From the NCBI RefSeq assembly GCF_001651855.1, contig NZ_LNQC01000040.1, positions 1 to 64,000 of the forward strand: a DNA stretch of 64,000 bases, written 5' to 3'. A model generated the notes under the pieces. That model was given only the letters and a program-made list of their open reading frames with translations, did not search any database and had not been told where the DNA came from. Positions 1-9,488 of the stretch are shown one piece after another. Position 1 is the stretch's first letter, and the number at the start of each line of letters is the position of its first letter. Position numbers and translations under genes: made by a program. Source of the stretch: Sinorhizobium americanum (lineage in GTDB: Bacteria > Pseudomonadota > Alphaproteobacteria > Rhizobiales > Rhizobiaceae).

Positions 1-112
1 CAAGATCGAGATCGACCCGATGATCACCCACACCCTGCCGCTCGACGAGATCAACAGGGGCTTCGAGCTGATGCATTCGGGCGAGAGCATCAGAAGCGTC
101 GTTGTCTACTGA
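1..112 (+). CDS. adhC: S-(hydroxymethyl)glutathione dehydrogenase / class III alcohol dehydrogenase, C-terminal end only
   Basis: Only the last 36 codons are in the window, read in frame from base 2 to a TGA at 110-112. The visible tail includes PLDEINRGFELMHSGESIRS and then SVVVY. The phrase 'DEIN-GF-LMH-G-SIRSVV' is the usual C-terminus of class III zinc alcohol dehydrogenases, which oxidise S-hydroxymethylglutathione in formaldehyde detoxification. Catalytic and zinc-binding residues lie upstream of the window, so the subclass rests on the tail alone. Confidence 0.72.
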   Translation, partial: KIEIDPMITHTLPLDEINRGFELMHSGESIRSVVVY

Positions 113-130
113 AGTCGTCAAGACGATTGT

Positions 131-160
131 CGGCGGCAATGAATTCGACCATTGTCGCCG
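131..160 (+). terminator. Possible terminator hairpin after adhC
   Basis: Bases 131-141 and 150-160 form an 11-bp stem (one G-U pair) around an 8-nt loop, 19 nt after the adhC stop codon. There is no T-run behind it, so it is a weak intrinsic terminator at best. Confidence 0.35.
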
Positions 161-226
161 AGTAGCTCGCCGGGGCAGTACGACGGTTGGAGACCAACCA
201 CCGACAGCATTTTCTTTTCCCCGTTC

Positions 227-1108
227 TCACACAAAAATCTGATGCTCCGCGGTGACCAGTTCCTGCAGGAATGAGACGACCGTGCGCACGCGCACCAATT
301 CGCGCGCGCTTTCGTGATAGGTCGTCCAGTAGGCCCGCCTGATCGTCGTCTCGGGAAGGACGCGCGTGAGTTCCGGATATTGCCGGGCGATATAGTTATG
401 CAGGATGCCGATGCCGGCGCTGGAGCGAACCGCCTCGGTCTGGCCGGTGGCGCTGGAAATTTCGAAGGAAGCGTCCCAGCTTCGCATGATCTCTGCGGAG
501 AAATCGAGCGACGGCGTGAAGATCAGGTCCTCCACATAACCGATCCGCCGGTGGTTCTTGAGGTCGTCGACCGTTGACGGCGTGCCGTAGCGGGCAAGAT
601 AATCTGCCGATGCATAGAGGCCGAGTGTATAATCGGTGAGCTTGGAGGAAACGAGCCGCCCCTGTTCGGGCCTCTCGATGGTGATGGCGATGTCGGCCTC
701 GCGCTGCGACAGCGAAAAGGAGCGCGGCACCGGCACGAGCTGCAGCTTGAGTTCTGGATGGCGGGCCGTCAGCCGTCCGAGCCGCGGTGCAAGGAAGGAG
801 ACGCCGAAGCCGTCCGGGGCGCCGATGCGCACCGTCCCGGCGATGGCCGTGTCGATCCGTCCGATCTGCGACTGCGCCGCAAGCATTTCGGTTTCCATGC
901 GCTCGGCGGCGGAAAGAAAGATTTCGCCCTCGGCGGTCAGTTCACAGCCGTTCGGGCGGCGGACGAGCAGCCGCGTCTTCAGCGTCTCCTCGAGTGCGGT
1001 AACCCGTCGGCTGAGGGTTGCGTGATTGATGCCGAGCCTCTTCGAGGCGGCAAGGATCTGCCCTGTGCGCGCCACCGCGAGAAACACCCTGACGTCGTCC
1101 CAGTCCAT
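227..1108 (-). CDS. LysR-family transcriptional regulator, divergent from mmsA
   Basis: A 293-residue protein with the LysR layout: an N-terminal winged helix-turn-helix (about residues 1-60, with DVRVFLAVARTG and NHATLSRRVTALEE) and a substrate-binding-like effector domain from about residue 90. The reading frame stays open further upstream, but the ATG at 1108 starts the canonical LysR N-terminus (MDWDDVRVF), so it was chosen. The gene is transcribed away from mmsA with 127 bp between start codons. That arrangement suggests control of mmsA or of valine/inositol catabolism, but the effector cannot be told from sequence. An imperfect palindrome at 1144-1160 lies between the two genes. Confidence 0.9.
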   Translation of the reverse strand: MDWDDVRVFLAVARTGQILAASKRLGINHATLSRRVTALEETLKTRLLVRRPNGCELTAEGEIFLSAAERMETEMLAAQSQIGRIDTAIAGTVRIGAPDGFGVSFLAPRLGRLTARHPELKLQLVPVPRSFSLSQREADIAITIERPEQGRLVSSKLTDYTLGLYASADYLARYGTPSTVDDLKNHRRIGYVEDLIFTPSLDFSAEIMRSWDASFEISSATGQTEAVRSSAGIGILHNYIARQYPELTRVLPETTIRRAYWTTYHESARELVRVRTVVSFLQELVTAEHQIFV

Positions 1109-1143
1109 AGCTGCTCCAGTGGGCTTTAATTTTTGCACAACGG

Positions 1144-1160
1144 TTTCTGAATTTCGGAAA
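1144..1160. promoter_or_regulatory. Imperfect palindrome between the LysR gene and mmsA, candidate operator
   Basis: TTTCTGAA-T-TTCGGAAA: arms of 8 bp match at seven positions. It sits 36 bp upstream of the regulator start and 76 bp upstream of the mmsA start, where a divergent LysR regulator would be expected to bind. Assignment is by position and symmetry only. Confidence 0.4.
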
Positions 1161-1235
1161 TTGATTTGTTGAAATCGTAGTGCGATCATACGCCCAAGAG
1201 CAAGACCAATCAGGATCAAGACAGGAGGAACACCG

Positions 1236-2732
<1,497 letters not shown>

Positions 2733-2756
2733 AAAAGAGAAGATCCTTCCCACTAA

Positions 2757-2782
2757 GAGCCTCCTCCGGGAGGCTCTTTTTT
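2757..2782 (+). terminator. Intrinsic terminator of mmsA
   Basis: GAGCCTCC (2757-2764) pairs with GGAGGCTC (2769-2776) around a 4-nt loop, followed by six T. It lies 25 bp after the mmsA stop codon. Confidence 0.92.
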
Positions 2783-2933
2783 GTTGCATTCCGTGCAGCG
2801 CTACAACTAACGTCTGGGTTGACGATGCAGTCGACGGGTGATTCGCGCATACGTTGAGTTCGGTGCTGTCGGCTGCGATCGGGATGACGTGGTCGGCGCA
2901 AGCGGCGTTGGGTTTTTCACGAGGGGATGGATC

Positions 2934-4052
2934 ATGGTTTTGGCTGAGCCGTTGGCGGCACAGAGTGTCGGGCAGGGCAGTTTCGGGCGCGCAGGTCAGG
3001 GCGATTTTCAGAGCCTGTCATTTACCGGCAGCGGCAGCGAGTATTTCGGCATCTGGATCGTCAACATACTGCTGACGATCATCACGCTCGGCATCTATTC
3101 CGCCTGGGCCAAGGTTCGCCGCAATCGCTATTTCTACGGCAATACCGTGCTCCTCGGCCGCGGCTTTGAGTATCACGCCAGAGGTGAGCAGATCCTGATC
3201 GGCCGGATCATCGTCTTCGCCTATCTGGTGCTCTACAACGTGCTGCTGACGTTCGTGCCAATCGCCGGCATCGCGCTCGTTCTATTGTTTCTCTGCTTCG
3301 TCCCGTGGCTGGTCGCCCGCGGCTTGCGCTTCAGCGCGCGGGTGACGAGCTACCGCAATGTCCGCTTCGATTTTGTCGGTCGCGCCGGTGGCGCCTTGCT
3401 TGCCTTTATCGTCGGGCCAATCCTCGCCGCGGTGACGCTCGGCATCCTTGCGCCGCTCGCCAGCCGGTGGACCTACCGCTACATCGGCAGCAACCTGCGT
3501 TACGGGCAAAGGGCCTTTTCGACCGACCCATCGGTCGGAGCGATCTACAAGTCCTGGGCGATTTCGGCGGCGATCATCGTGCTCGGGCTGTTGATCATCG
3601 GCTTTATCGCGTTCCTCAACATTGCGCTTTTTGCGACGGCGATCGAGAGCCCCGACTTGCTTCCTGCCGAGATGCAGATGTCGCTCGTCACGCTGATGGT
3701 GCTCGGCTACATCCTGTTTTTTGCGATCTTCGGTGTGGCGGCGCTGGTCTACCGTGCCGGGGTCCGCAATGTCGCCTGGTCCGCCACCACCTTCGACGGC
3801 AAGCACCGGCTCTTGAGCGACCTCTCGCGCCTGCGCTACACTTGGATCGCCATCTCGAACGTCGTCGTGACGCTTCTAACGCTCGGCCTGATGCGGCCCT
3901 GGGCCGCCGTCCGGATGGCGCGATACGTCAACGAACACACCGGCGTCCGCTTCGAGGGCAATGTCGGCGAGATCTTCTCGGCGATCGCCCAGGAAGGTTC
4001 AGCGGTGGGTGCCGAATTCATGGATATCGAAGGCTTCGATTTTGGCTTCTGA
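2934..4052 (+). CDS. DUF898 (YjgN-like) multi-pass inner-membrane protein
   Basis: A 372-residue hydrophobic protein whose start at 2934 is preceded by GAGGGG; an upstream in-frame start would add 32 unrelated residues. It matches the DUF898/YjgN pattern: a short soluble N-terminus, then FTGSGSEYFGIWI, a hydrophobic helix and the motif TLGIYSAWAKVRRNRYFYGN near residues 45-65. At least six further hydrophobic segments follow, with an echo of the N-terminal motif near the C-terminus (TLGLMRPWAAVRMARYV). The function of this family is unknown. Its stop overlaps the proposed start of the downstream M48 peptidase, so the two are probably translated together; a membrane-quality-control role would be a guess. 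Confidence 0.82.
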   Translation: MVLAEPLAAQSVGQGSFGRAGQGDFQSLSFTGSGSEYFGIWIVNILLTIITLGIYSAWAKVRRNRYFYGNTVLLGRGFEYHARGEQILIGRIIVFAYLVLYNVLLTFVPIAGIALVLLFLCFVPWLVARGLRFSARVTSYRNVRFDFVGRAGGALLAFIVGPILAAVTLGILAPLASRWTYRYIGSNLRYGQRAFSTDPSVGAIYKSWAISAAIIVLGLLIIGFIAFLNIALFATAIESPDLLPAEMQMSLVTLMVLGYILFFAIFGVAALVYRAGVRNVAWSATTFDGKHRLLSDLSRLRYTWIAISNVVVTLLTLGLMRPWAAVRMARYVNEHTGVRFEGNVGEIFSAIAQEGSAVGAEFMDIEGFDFGF

Positions 4053-5097
4053 CAATTCGGCCTTTGCGCATGGCGAGTGGCATCCCCCGGGGTCGAGCCG
4101 CTCGGTGGCCTCCGGCCTCGTTGAGGCCGGAGAGCGGCTGGTCGCCAGTGACGAAACCGGTGCGGAACTCGCCGGGGGCAGCCTCACGGCCATCGAGATC
4201 TCCCCGCGGGTCGGCCGCATCTCGCGCCGGGTCACCTTCCCCGACGGTTCGCTTTTCGAGACCAACGACAACGACGCAATCGACCGCTTCCTGTGGCGCA
4301 AGGGTCGGAGCGGGGCAGGGCTTGTCCACTGGCTGGAGCGCTTCCACCCGCGGCTGGTCGCCTTCGTCGCGGCGACCATCCTGCTCGGTGCGTTGATCTA
4401 CCGCTACGCGCTGCCGGCCCTTGTCGAAGTCGCCGTGGCCGTTACGCCGCCGATCGTGCCCCGCATCATGTCGGCGAGCACGCTCGAGACCATGGACCGG
4501 ACGCTGCTTGGCGAAACGAAGCTGGACGATGCGCGGCGCGGCAAGATCGTCGACGGCTTCCGGCGCATCGCGGCGCTTTCGGCTGCGGGCGAGGCGGCCT
4601 ATACGCTGAACTTCCGCGAAGGCGGTCCGATCGGTCCCAACGCCTTCGCGCTGCCCGACGGCACTCTCATCGTGACGGACGAGCTCGTCGAACTTGTCGG
4701 CAATGATACGGAGATGATCGTCGGCGTGCTGGCGCACGAAATCGGCCATGTCGAGCACGAGCACAGCCTCAGGCAGATCTATCGCGCCGCCGGGGTTGCC
4801 GCACTCATCATGCTGATCGCCGGCGATATCGGTTCGGGAGCCGAAGACGTCCTGGTGGAGGGGGGCGGCCTGCTCGCGCTCTCCCATTCGCGCGCCGCGG
4901 AAGCGGAGGCGGACAGGCACTCAGTCGAGCTGATGATGAAGGCCGGCCGAGATCCGACGGCGATCGCCCGCTTTTTCGAGCTTCTCGAGACGAAGCTAGA
5001 CGATCATTCCGACACGAGCATCTTCTCGACCCATCCCGGGACGCCGGAGCGCCGCAAGGCGATCCTCGAGCTGATTGCCGAATTGCGGAAGGGCTAA
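4042..5097 (+). CDS. M48-family membrane metallopeptidase
   Basis: A zinc metallopeptidase with HEIGH at residues 232-236 (both His ligands and the catalytic Glu). A later Glu in the AEAEADRHSVELM segment is the likely third ligand. One hydrophobic helix (about residues 97-117) precedes the peptidase domain. The N-terminal part has the small beta domain that often precedes M48 domains in proteobacteria. The start is unusual: I favour TTG at 4042, 8 nt after a GAAGG site and overlapping the DUF898 stop, giving 351 residues; no ATG fits before the conserved domain. Coupling to the DUF898 gene suggests one operon. The substrate is unknown; relatives degrade misfolded membrane or periplasmic proteins. 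Confidence 0.82.
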   Translation: MASDNSAFAHGEWHPPGSSRSVASGLVEAGERLVASDETGAELAGGSLTAIEISPRVGRISRRVTFPDGSLFETNDNDAIDRFLWRKGRSGAGLVHWLERFHPRLVAFVAATILLGALIYRYALPALVEVAVAVTPPIVPRIMSASTLETMDRTLLGETKLDDARRGKIVDGFRRIAALSAAGEAAYTLNFREGGPIGPNAFALPDGTLIVTDELVELVGNDTEMIVGVLAHEIGHVEHEHSLRQIYRAAGVAALIMLIAGDIGSGAEDVLVEGGGLLALSHSRAAEAEADRHSVELMMKAGRDPTAIARFFELLETKLDDHSDTSIFSTHPGTPERRKAILELIAELRKG

Positions 5098-5597
5098 ACG
5101 TCGCCGGAAGTGGCTGTGGTGCCGGCCGCCCGGAAACGTTCCTCAAACTCCCGGCGCAGTTCCCGCCGGACCTCGGCGGCGCGGTAGCGGCGTTCCCTTA
5201 TACCGGCCTCGGGGCGGTAGGGCGGCACGCTTGTCGGCCGACCTTCCGCGTCGACGGCCACCATGGTGAAATAGCAGGAGTTGGTGTGCCTCCGTTCGCC
5301 GCTGCGGATGTTCTCCGCCTCGACCCGGATGCCGACCTCCATCGAGGTCCGGCCAGCATAGTTGATGGAAGCGCGAAAGTGCACCAGTTCGCCCACATGG
5401 ATCGGCTGGCGGAAAACCACCTGGTCGACGGAGAGCGTCACCGCATATTGCTTCGAGTAGCGCGAGGCACAGGAGAAGGCGACTCGGTCGAGGAGGTTGA
5501 GGAGCGCTCCGCCATGCACCTTGCCGCTGAAGTTCGCCATGTCGGGGGTCATCAGCACGACCATCTCGAGCTGGCTCTTGTCATTCGTCTCTTCCAA
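5094..5597 (-). CDS. Acyl-CoA thioesterase, hotdog fold (YciA-like)
   Basis: A 167-residue single hotdog domain. The segment MTPDMANFSGKVHGGALLNLLD is typical of the YciA/BFIT acyl-CoA thioesterases, with the catalytic Asp in that region and a conserved tract QVVFRQPIHVGELVHF. Such enzymes hydrolyse acyl-CoA to free acid and CoA in the cytosol. The C-terminal 40 residues are charged and Arg-rich, a common tail in this family. The gene is convergent with the M48 gene and the two stop codons overlap by a few bases. Substrate chain length cannot be inferred. Confidence 0.88.
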   Translation of the reverse strand: MEETNDKSQLEMVVLMTPDMANFSGKVHGGALLNLLDRVAFSCASRYSKQYAVTLSVDQVVFRQPIHVGELVHFRASINYAGRTSMEVGIRVEAENIRSGERRHTNSCYFTMVAVDAEGRPTSVPPYRPEAGIRERRYRAAEVRRELRREFEERFRAAGTTATSGDV

Positions 5598-5738
5598 TTT
5601 CCCCTCCGGCTAAGACCGCTTCAACCGAGCGCGCGGTTCACGAGCCCAAGAATCCTACGGTTGGAGAGGCCCGTCAAGGCGCCTACCACTGTGGCGGCGG
5701 CCGCGGCGGGAAAGTATCGGTCGAGCAGCTCAAACGAA

Positions 5739-5763
5739 AACAGCGGGCGTGACGCCCGCTGTT
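5739..5763 (-). terminator. Intrinsic terminator of the iron-binding protein gene
   Basis: An 11-bp perfect stem (5739-5749 with 5753-5763) around a 3-nt loop. On the minus strand it is followed by a T-rich tract (complement of 5731-5740). It lies 22 bp after the stop codon of the minus-strand gene. Confidence 0.85.
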
Positions 5764-5784
5764 CTCTTGACCGGCATGATAGCC

Positions 5785-6828
5785 TTAGTCTTGCGGCCCG
5801 TCGTTATAGCCGACCTTGTCGACCAGTTCCGACGCCTTCTTCCGGTTAGCCGCGATCTCGGCAAGCGGCAAGCTGTCCGGCTTGATCGTCCCGAAGGACT
5901 TGACGACGTCCGACGGCTCGGCGCCCGGAAGCACCGGATATTCGAAGACCTGCTCGGCATAGATCTTCTGCGCTTCGCCGGCCGAAAGGAATTCCATCAG
6001 CTTGATCGCATTGTCCTTGTTGGGGGCGTTCTTCGCCAGCGCCATGCCGGAGATGTTGACATGCGTGCCGCGATCCTTAGCGTTCGGGAAGAGGACCTTG
6101 ATGGCCGAGGCCCATTCCTTCTGCTGCGGCTCCTTCTCGTTCGTCAGCATCAGACCGACATAGTAGCTGTTGCCGAGCGCGATATCGCATTCGCCGGCAA
6201 AGATCGCCTTGGCCTGGTCACGGTCCCCGCCATCGGGTTTTTTCGAGAGATTGTCCCTGAGCCCCGTCAGCCACTTCTCCGTCTCGGCCTCGCCGTGGTG
6301 GGCGATCATCGAGGCGAACAGGCCGATATTGTAGGAATGCTGGCCATCGCGGGTGCAGAACTTGCCCTTCCATTTCGGGTCGGCGAGCTCCTCATAGGTG
6401 ATGTCGTTCTGCGGCACGCGCTCCTTCGATGCATAGACGACGCGGCCGCGGGTCGTCAGCCCGAACCAGTTGCCGTCCGGGTCGCGGAAATGCGCCGGGA
6501 TGTCCTTGTTGATCGTCTCGTTGACGAGCGGCTGGGTCACGCCCGCGTCCTTCGCCTCGGTCAGGCGGCTGATGTCCACGGTCAGGATGACGTCGGCCGG
6601 AGAATTCGCGCCCTCCGCCTGGATGCGCTCGACGAGGCCCTTGTCGAGGAAGAGCACATTGGCGGTGATGCCGGTCTCCTTGGTGAAGGCGTCGAGCAGC
6701 GGCTTGATGAGATCGGGCTGGCGGTAGGAATAGATGTTGACCTCGCCATCGGCGCGGGCAGGCGCCGTCAGTGCAAGGAACGCCGCCGCGACCGACAGCG
6801 TGCCGATCAGCGTTTTTGAGGCAAGCAT
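5785..6828 (-). CDS. afuA: Periplasmic ferric-iron-binding protein of an ABC transporter
   Basis: A 347-residue extracellular solute-binding protein of the ferric-iron class. It starts with a signal peptide (about 26 residues, cleaved after APARA), then GEVNIYSYRQP, the usual beginning of FbpA/AfuA/FutA proteins. Paired tyrosines typical of iron ligation occur in the GNSYYVGLML segment. It would capture Fe(III) in the periplasm and pass it to an inner-membrane permease. No permease or ATPase gene is adjacent, so it is an orphan binding protein here. It is divergent from rirA, the iron repressor, which fits RirA control. An alternative substrate such as a thiamin-type ligand is less likely. 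Confidence 0.86.
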   Translation of the reverse strand: MLASKTLIGTLSVAAAFLALTAPARADGEVNIYSYRQPDLIKPLLDAFTKETGITANVLFLDKGLVERIQAEGANSPADVILTVDISRLTEAKDAGVTQPLVNETINKDIPAHFRDPDGNWFGLTTRGRVVYASKERVPQNDITYEELADPKWKGKFCTRDGQHSYNIGLFASMIAHHGEAETEKWLTGLRDNLSKKPDGGDRDQAKAIFAGECDIALGNSYYVGLMLTNEKEPQQKEWASAIKVLFPNAKDRGTHVNISGMALAKNAPNKDNAIKLMEFLSAGEAQKIYAEQVFEYPVLPGAEPSDVVKSFGTIKPDSLPLAEIAANRKKASELVDKVGYNDGPQD

Positions 6829-6942
6829 GGGGTTCTCTCCGTGTGGTGCTTATAAGTTAACCAAGCGGGTCATATTTCTACCGCGCGCGCGCGACAGTCA
6901 ACGGCGAAACGGCGAAGTAAAGCCTTCGTGAATTTTTCCAGT

Positions 6943-6959
6943 TTTGGAATTGTTCCAAA
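6943..6959. promoter_or_regulatory. Irr box (ICE)-like palindrome upstream of rirA
   Basis: TTTGGAA-TTG-TTCCAAA is a perfect 7-bp inverted repeat with a 3-bp spacer, 53 bp before the rirA start. The iron-control element bound by Irr in rhizobia is TTTAGAA-N3-TTCTAAA; this site has the same spacing and differs by one symmetric change in each arm. Irr is known to repress rirA at low iron in Agrobacterium, so the location makes sense. Binding here is inferred. Confidence 0.65.
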
Positions 6960-7012
6960 CTACGTTCCGTCCTATATGAATGGGCAGTGAATTTCTCGAT
7001 CCGGAGTGGATG

Positions 7013-7477
7013 ATGCGTCTGACGAAGCAAACAAACTACGCAGTTCGCATGCTGATGTACTGTGCTGCGAATGGCGAGAAGCTCAGCCGCATTCCTGAGA
7101 TCGCCAAAGCCTACGGTGTGTCCGAGCTGTTTCTGTTCAAGATCCTGCAACCCTTGACCAAGGCGGGTCTGGTCGAAACCGTGCGCGGCCGCAATGGCGG
7201 CGTTCGGCTGCCGAAGCCGGCCTCGGAGATCAGCCTCTTCGACGTGGTCAAGGTGACCGAGGACAGCTTCGCCATGGCCGAATGCTTCGAGGCGGGTGAG
7301 ATCGACTGTCCCCTGGTCGACAGTTGCGGCCTCAATGCCGCCTTGCGCAAGGCGTTGAATGCATTCTTCGAGGTGCTCGAGGGCTATACGATCGACGATC
7401 TCGTCAAGGCGCGTCCACAGATCAACTTCCTTCTGGGGTTGGACACCGGCCCGCGGCCGCAGCCTTCGGCCGCCTGA
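7013..7477 (+). CDS. rirA: RirA, iron-sulfur-cluster Rrf2-family iron-responsive regulator
   Basis: A 154-residue Rrf2 protein: an N-terminal winged helix-turn-helix (MRLTKQTNYAVRMLMYCAAN; PEIAKAYGVSELFLFKILQP) and three cysteines at 91, 99 and 105 that ligate the Fe-S cluster. The spacing is exactly that of rhizobial RirA. With iron replete, RirA represses iron-uptake genes. Two ATG codons occur in tandem (7010 and 7013); I chose 7013 because the protein then begins MRLTKQ as in homologues and sits well behind GGAG at 7003. It is divergent from an iron-binding-protein gene and preceded by an Irr-box-like site. A strong terminator follows. Confidence 0.95.
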   Translation: MRLTKQTNYAVRMLMYCAANGEKLSRIPEIAKAYGVSELFLFKILQPLTKAGLVETVRGRNGGVRLPKPASEISLFDVVKVTEDSFAMAECFEAGEIDCPLVDSCGLNAALRKALNAFFEVLEGYTIDDLVKARPQINFLLGLDTGPRPQPSAA

Positions 7478-7500
7478 AAATTCCCAATTTGACGGCTGTA

Positions 7501-7528
7501 GCGCGGAGCCCGTTCTCCGCGCTTTTTT
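7501..7528 (+). terminator. Intrinsic terminator of rirA
   Basis: GCGCGGAG (7501-7508) pairs with CTCCGCGC (7515-7522) around a 6-nt loop, followed by six T, 23 bp after the rirA stop. Confidence 0.92.
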
Positions 7529-7706
7529 GTATCGTCTCCTTCCTTCGCCATGGCCCCATCCCTGGGAGGAGGGCTTGTCGGCTTATGACAGGACTGGCTC
7601 ACAGACCGAATCGCTGTGGAGTTCGAGCCTCTACCTGTGGAAGAATTTTTCGCATAGACAAATTTCTGAAGCGAGTTATTGCATTGCGACGCCAAATGTC
7701 GTTCCA

Positions 7707-7726
7707 TCCATCCTTGACCGGATGGA
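7707..7726. promoter_or_regulatory. Inverted repeat in the dppA leader
   Basis: TCCATCC (7707-7713) and GGATGGA (7720-7726) form a perfect 7-bp repeat with a 6-bp spacer, 57 bp before the dppA start. It could be an operator or a leader hairpin; nothing in the sequence decides between them. Confidence 0.35.
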
Positions 7727-7783
7727 AAATATCTCGCGGTCGAAAAAATACGAGAACAAAAAACAAATCTGGGAAGCAAGCTC

Positions 7784-9379
7784 ATGAAAAAGCTCACGAC
7801 TCTCTTCGCAGCGACGGCGCTCGCCACGCTGGTGGCCGGTTCTGCCTGGTCGAAAACGTTCGTTTATTGCTCGGAAGGCTCGCCGGAGGGTTTTGACCCG
7901 GGCCTCTATACGGCCGGTACAACGTTCGACGCTGCCGCCCACACCGTCTACAGCCGTCTGCTCGAATTCAAGAAGGGCACCACCGAAACCGAACCCGGGC
8001 TCGCCGAAAGCTGGACGATTTCCGACGACGGTCTCGAATACACCTTCAAGCTCCGTCCTGGCGTCAAGTTCCAGACGACCGAGTTCTTCACGCCGACCCG
8101 CGAGCTGAACGCCGACGACGTGATCTTCTCGCTTGAGCGCCAGTGGAAGTCCGACAACGCGTGGCATGGCTATGTGACCGGTGGATCCTGGGAATATTTT
8201 GCCGGCATGGGGCTGCCGGAGCTGCTCGAGTCGATCGAGAAGGTCGACGACATGACGGTCAAGATCAAGCTGAAGCGCAAAGAAGCGCCGTTCCTGGCGA
8301 ACCTCGCCATGCCCTTCGCGTCGATCATGTCCAAGGAATATGCCGACAAGCTGCAGGCCGAAGGCAAGATGAACCAGCTGAACCAGATGCCGCTCGGCAC
8401 TGGCCCCTTCGCCTTCGTCGCCTATCAGCAGGATGCTGTCATCCGTTACAAGGCCCATCCGGACTACTGGGGCGGAAAGCAGAAGATCGACGATCTGGTC
8501 TTTTCGATCACCACCGATGCGGCCGTCCGCTTCCAGAAGCTACAGGCCGGCGAGTGCCACCTGATGCCCTATCCGAACGCGGCTGACGTCGAGGCGATGA
8601 AGGCCGATCCGAACCTCAAGGTTATGGAACAGGCCGGCCTCAACGTCGCCTATCTCGCCTACAACACCACGCAGGCTCCTTTCGACAAGGTCGAAGTCCG
8701 CAAGGCGCTGAACAAGGCGATCAATAAACAGGCTATCGTCGATGCGGTCTTCCAGGGGCAGGCGACGCCGGCGACGAACCCGATCCCGCCGACGATGTGG
8801 TCCTACGACGACACGGTCGCAGACGACACCTACGAGCCTGAAGTGGCGAAGAAGATGCTCGAGGACGCCGGCGTCAAGGACCTGTCGATGAAGGTCTGGG
8901 CGATGCCTGTCGCACGGCCCTACATGCTCAACGCCCGTCGTGCCGCCGAACTGATGCAGGCCGACTTCGCCAAGGTCGGCGTCAAGGTCGAGATCGTCTC
9001 CTACGAATGGGCCGAATATCTCGAGAAGTCGAAGGCCAAGGACCGCGACGGTGCGGTGATCCTCGGCTGGACGGGTGACAATGGTGACCCGGATAACTTC
9101 CTTGACACGCTGCTCGGCTGCGATGCCGTCGGCGGCAACAACCGCGCGCAGTGGTGCAACAAGGAGTTCGACGATCTGGTGACGAAGGCGAAGGAAGCGT
9201 CCGACGTCGCGGAGCGCACCAAGCTCTACCAGCAGGCGCAGGCCGTGTTCAAGAAGGAAGCGCCCTGGGCAACGCTTGACCACTCGCTCTCGATCGTCCC
9301 GATGCGCAAGAATGTCGAAGGGTTCGTACAGAGCCCGCTCGGCGACTTTGCTTTCGACGGCGTTGATATTGTAGAGTAA
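7784..9379 (+). CDS. dppA: Dipeptide/oligopeptide ABC transporter, periplasmic binding protein
   Basis: A 531-residue family 5 solute-binding protein. It opens with a lipid-free signal peptide of about 23 residues (MKKLTTLFAATALATLVAGS), then FVYCSEGSPEGFDPGLYTAG, the typical start of DppA. The ATG at 7784 lies about 9 nt behind a purine-rich site. It delivers di- or oligopeptides (in some relatives haem or 5-aminolevulinate) to the DppBC permease. It is the first gene of dppABCDF; a hairpin follows it, which probably makes the binding protein more abundant than the membrane parts. The exact ligand is not determinable. Confidence 0.92.
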   Translation: MKKLTTLFAATALATLVAGSAWSKTFVYCSEGSPEGFDPGLYTAGTTFDAAAHTVYSRLLEFKKGTTETEPGLAESWTISDDGLEYTFKLRPGVKFQTTEFFTPTRELNADDVIFSLERQWKSDNAWHGYVTGGSWEYFAGMGLPELLESIEKVDDMTVKIKLKRKEAPFLANLAMPFASIMSKEYADKLQAEGKMNQLNQMPLGTGPFAFVAYQQDAVIRYKAHPDYWGGKQKIDDLVFSITTDAAVRFQKLQAGECHLMPYPNAADVEAMKADPNLKVMEQAGLNVAYLAYNTTQAPFDKVEVRKALNKAINKQAIVDAVFQGQATPATNPIPPTMWSYDDTVADDTYEPEVAKKMLEDAGVKDLSMKVWAMPVARPYMLNARRAAELMQADFAKVGVKVEIVSYEWAEYLEKSKAKDRDGAVILGWTGDNGDPDNFLDTLLGCDAVGGNNRAQWCNKEFDDLVTKAKEASDVAERTKLYQQAQAVFKKEAPWATLDHSLSIVPMRKNVEGFVQSPLGDFAFDGVDIVE

Positions 9380-9398
9380 TCTTACCGACTGACCCGAA

Positions 9399-9437
9399 GG
9401 GGGCGTTTGCCGTTGGGCGAGCGCCCCTCTTCCTTTT
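9399..9437 (+). promoter_or_regulatory. Intercistronic hairpin between dppA and dppB
   Basis: GGGGCG (9400-9405) pairs with CGCCCC (9422-9427) across a 16-nt loop, with a T-rich stretch ending in five T at 9433-9437. Partial terminators or mRNA-stabilising hairpins at this place are common after binding-protein genes of ABC operons. Confidence 0.55.
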
Positions 9438-9488
9438 TGCCAGTGCCGCAGCAACGAGGCCGCGGCTATGATGGCATGAGGTTTGACT

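Noticed and set aside
6858-6872. Possible RirA operator TAA-N9-TCA upstream of the iron-binding-protein gene
   Set aside because: It misses the TGA-N9-TCA consensus by one base, and such short patterns occur by chance; not listed as a site.
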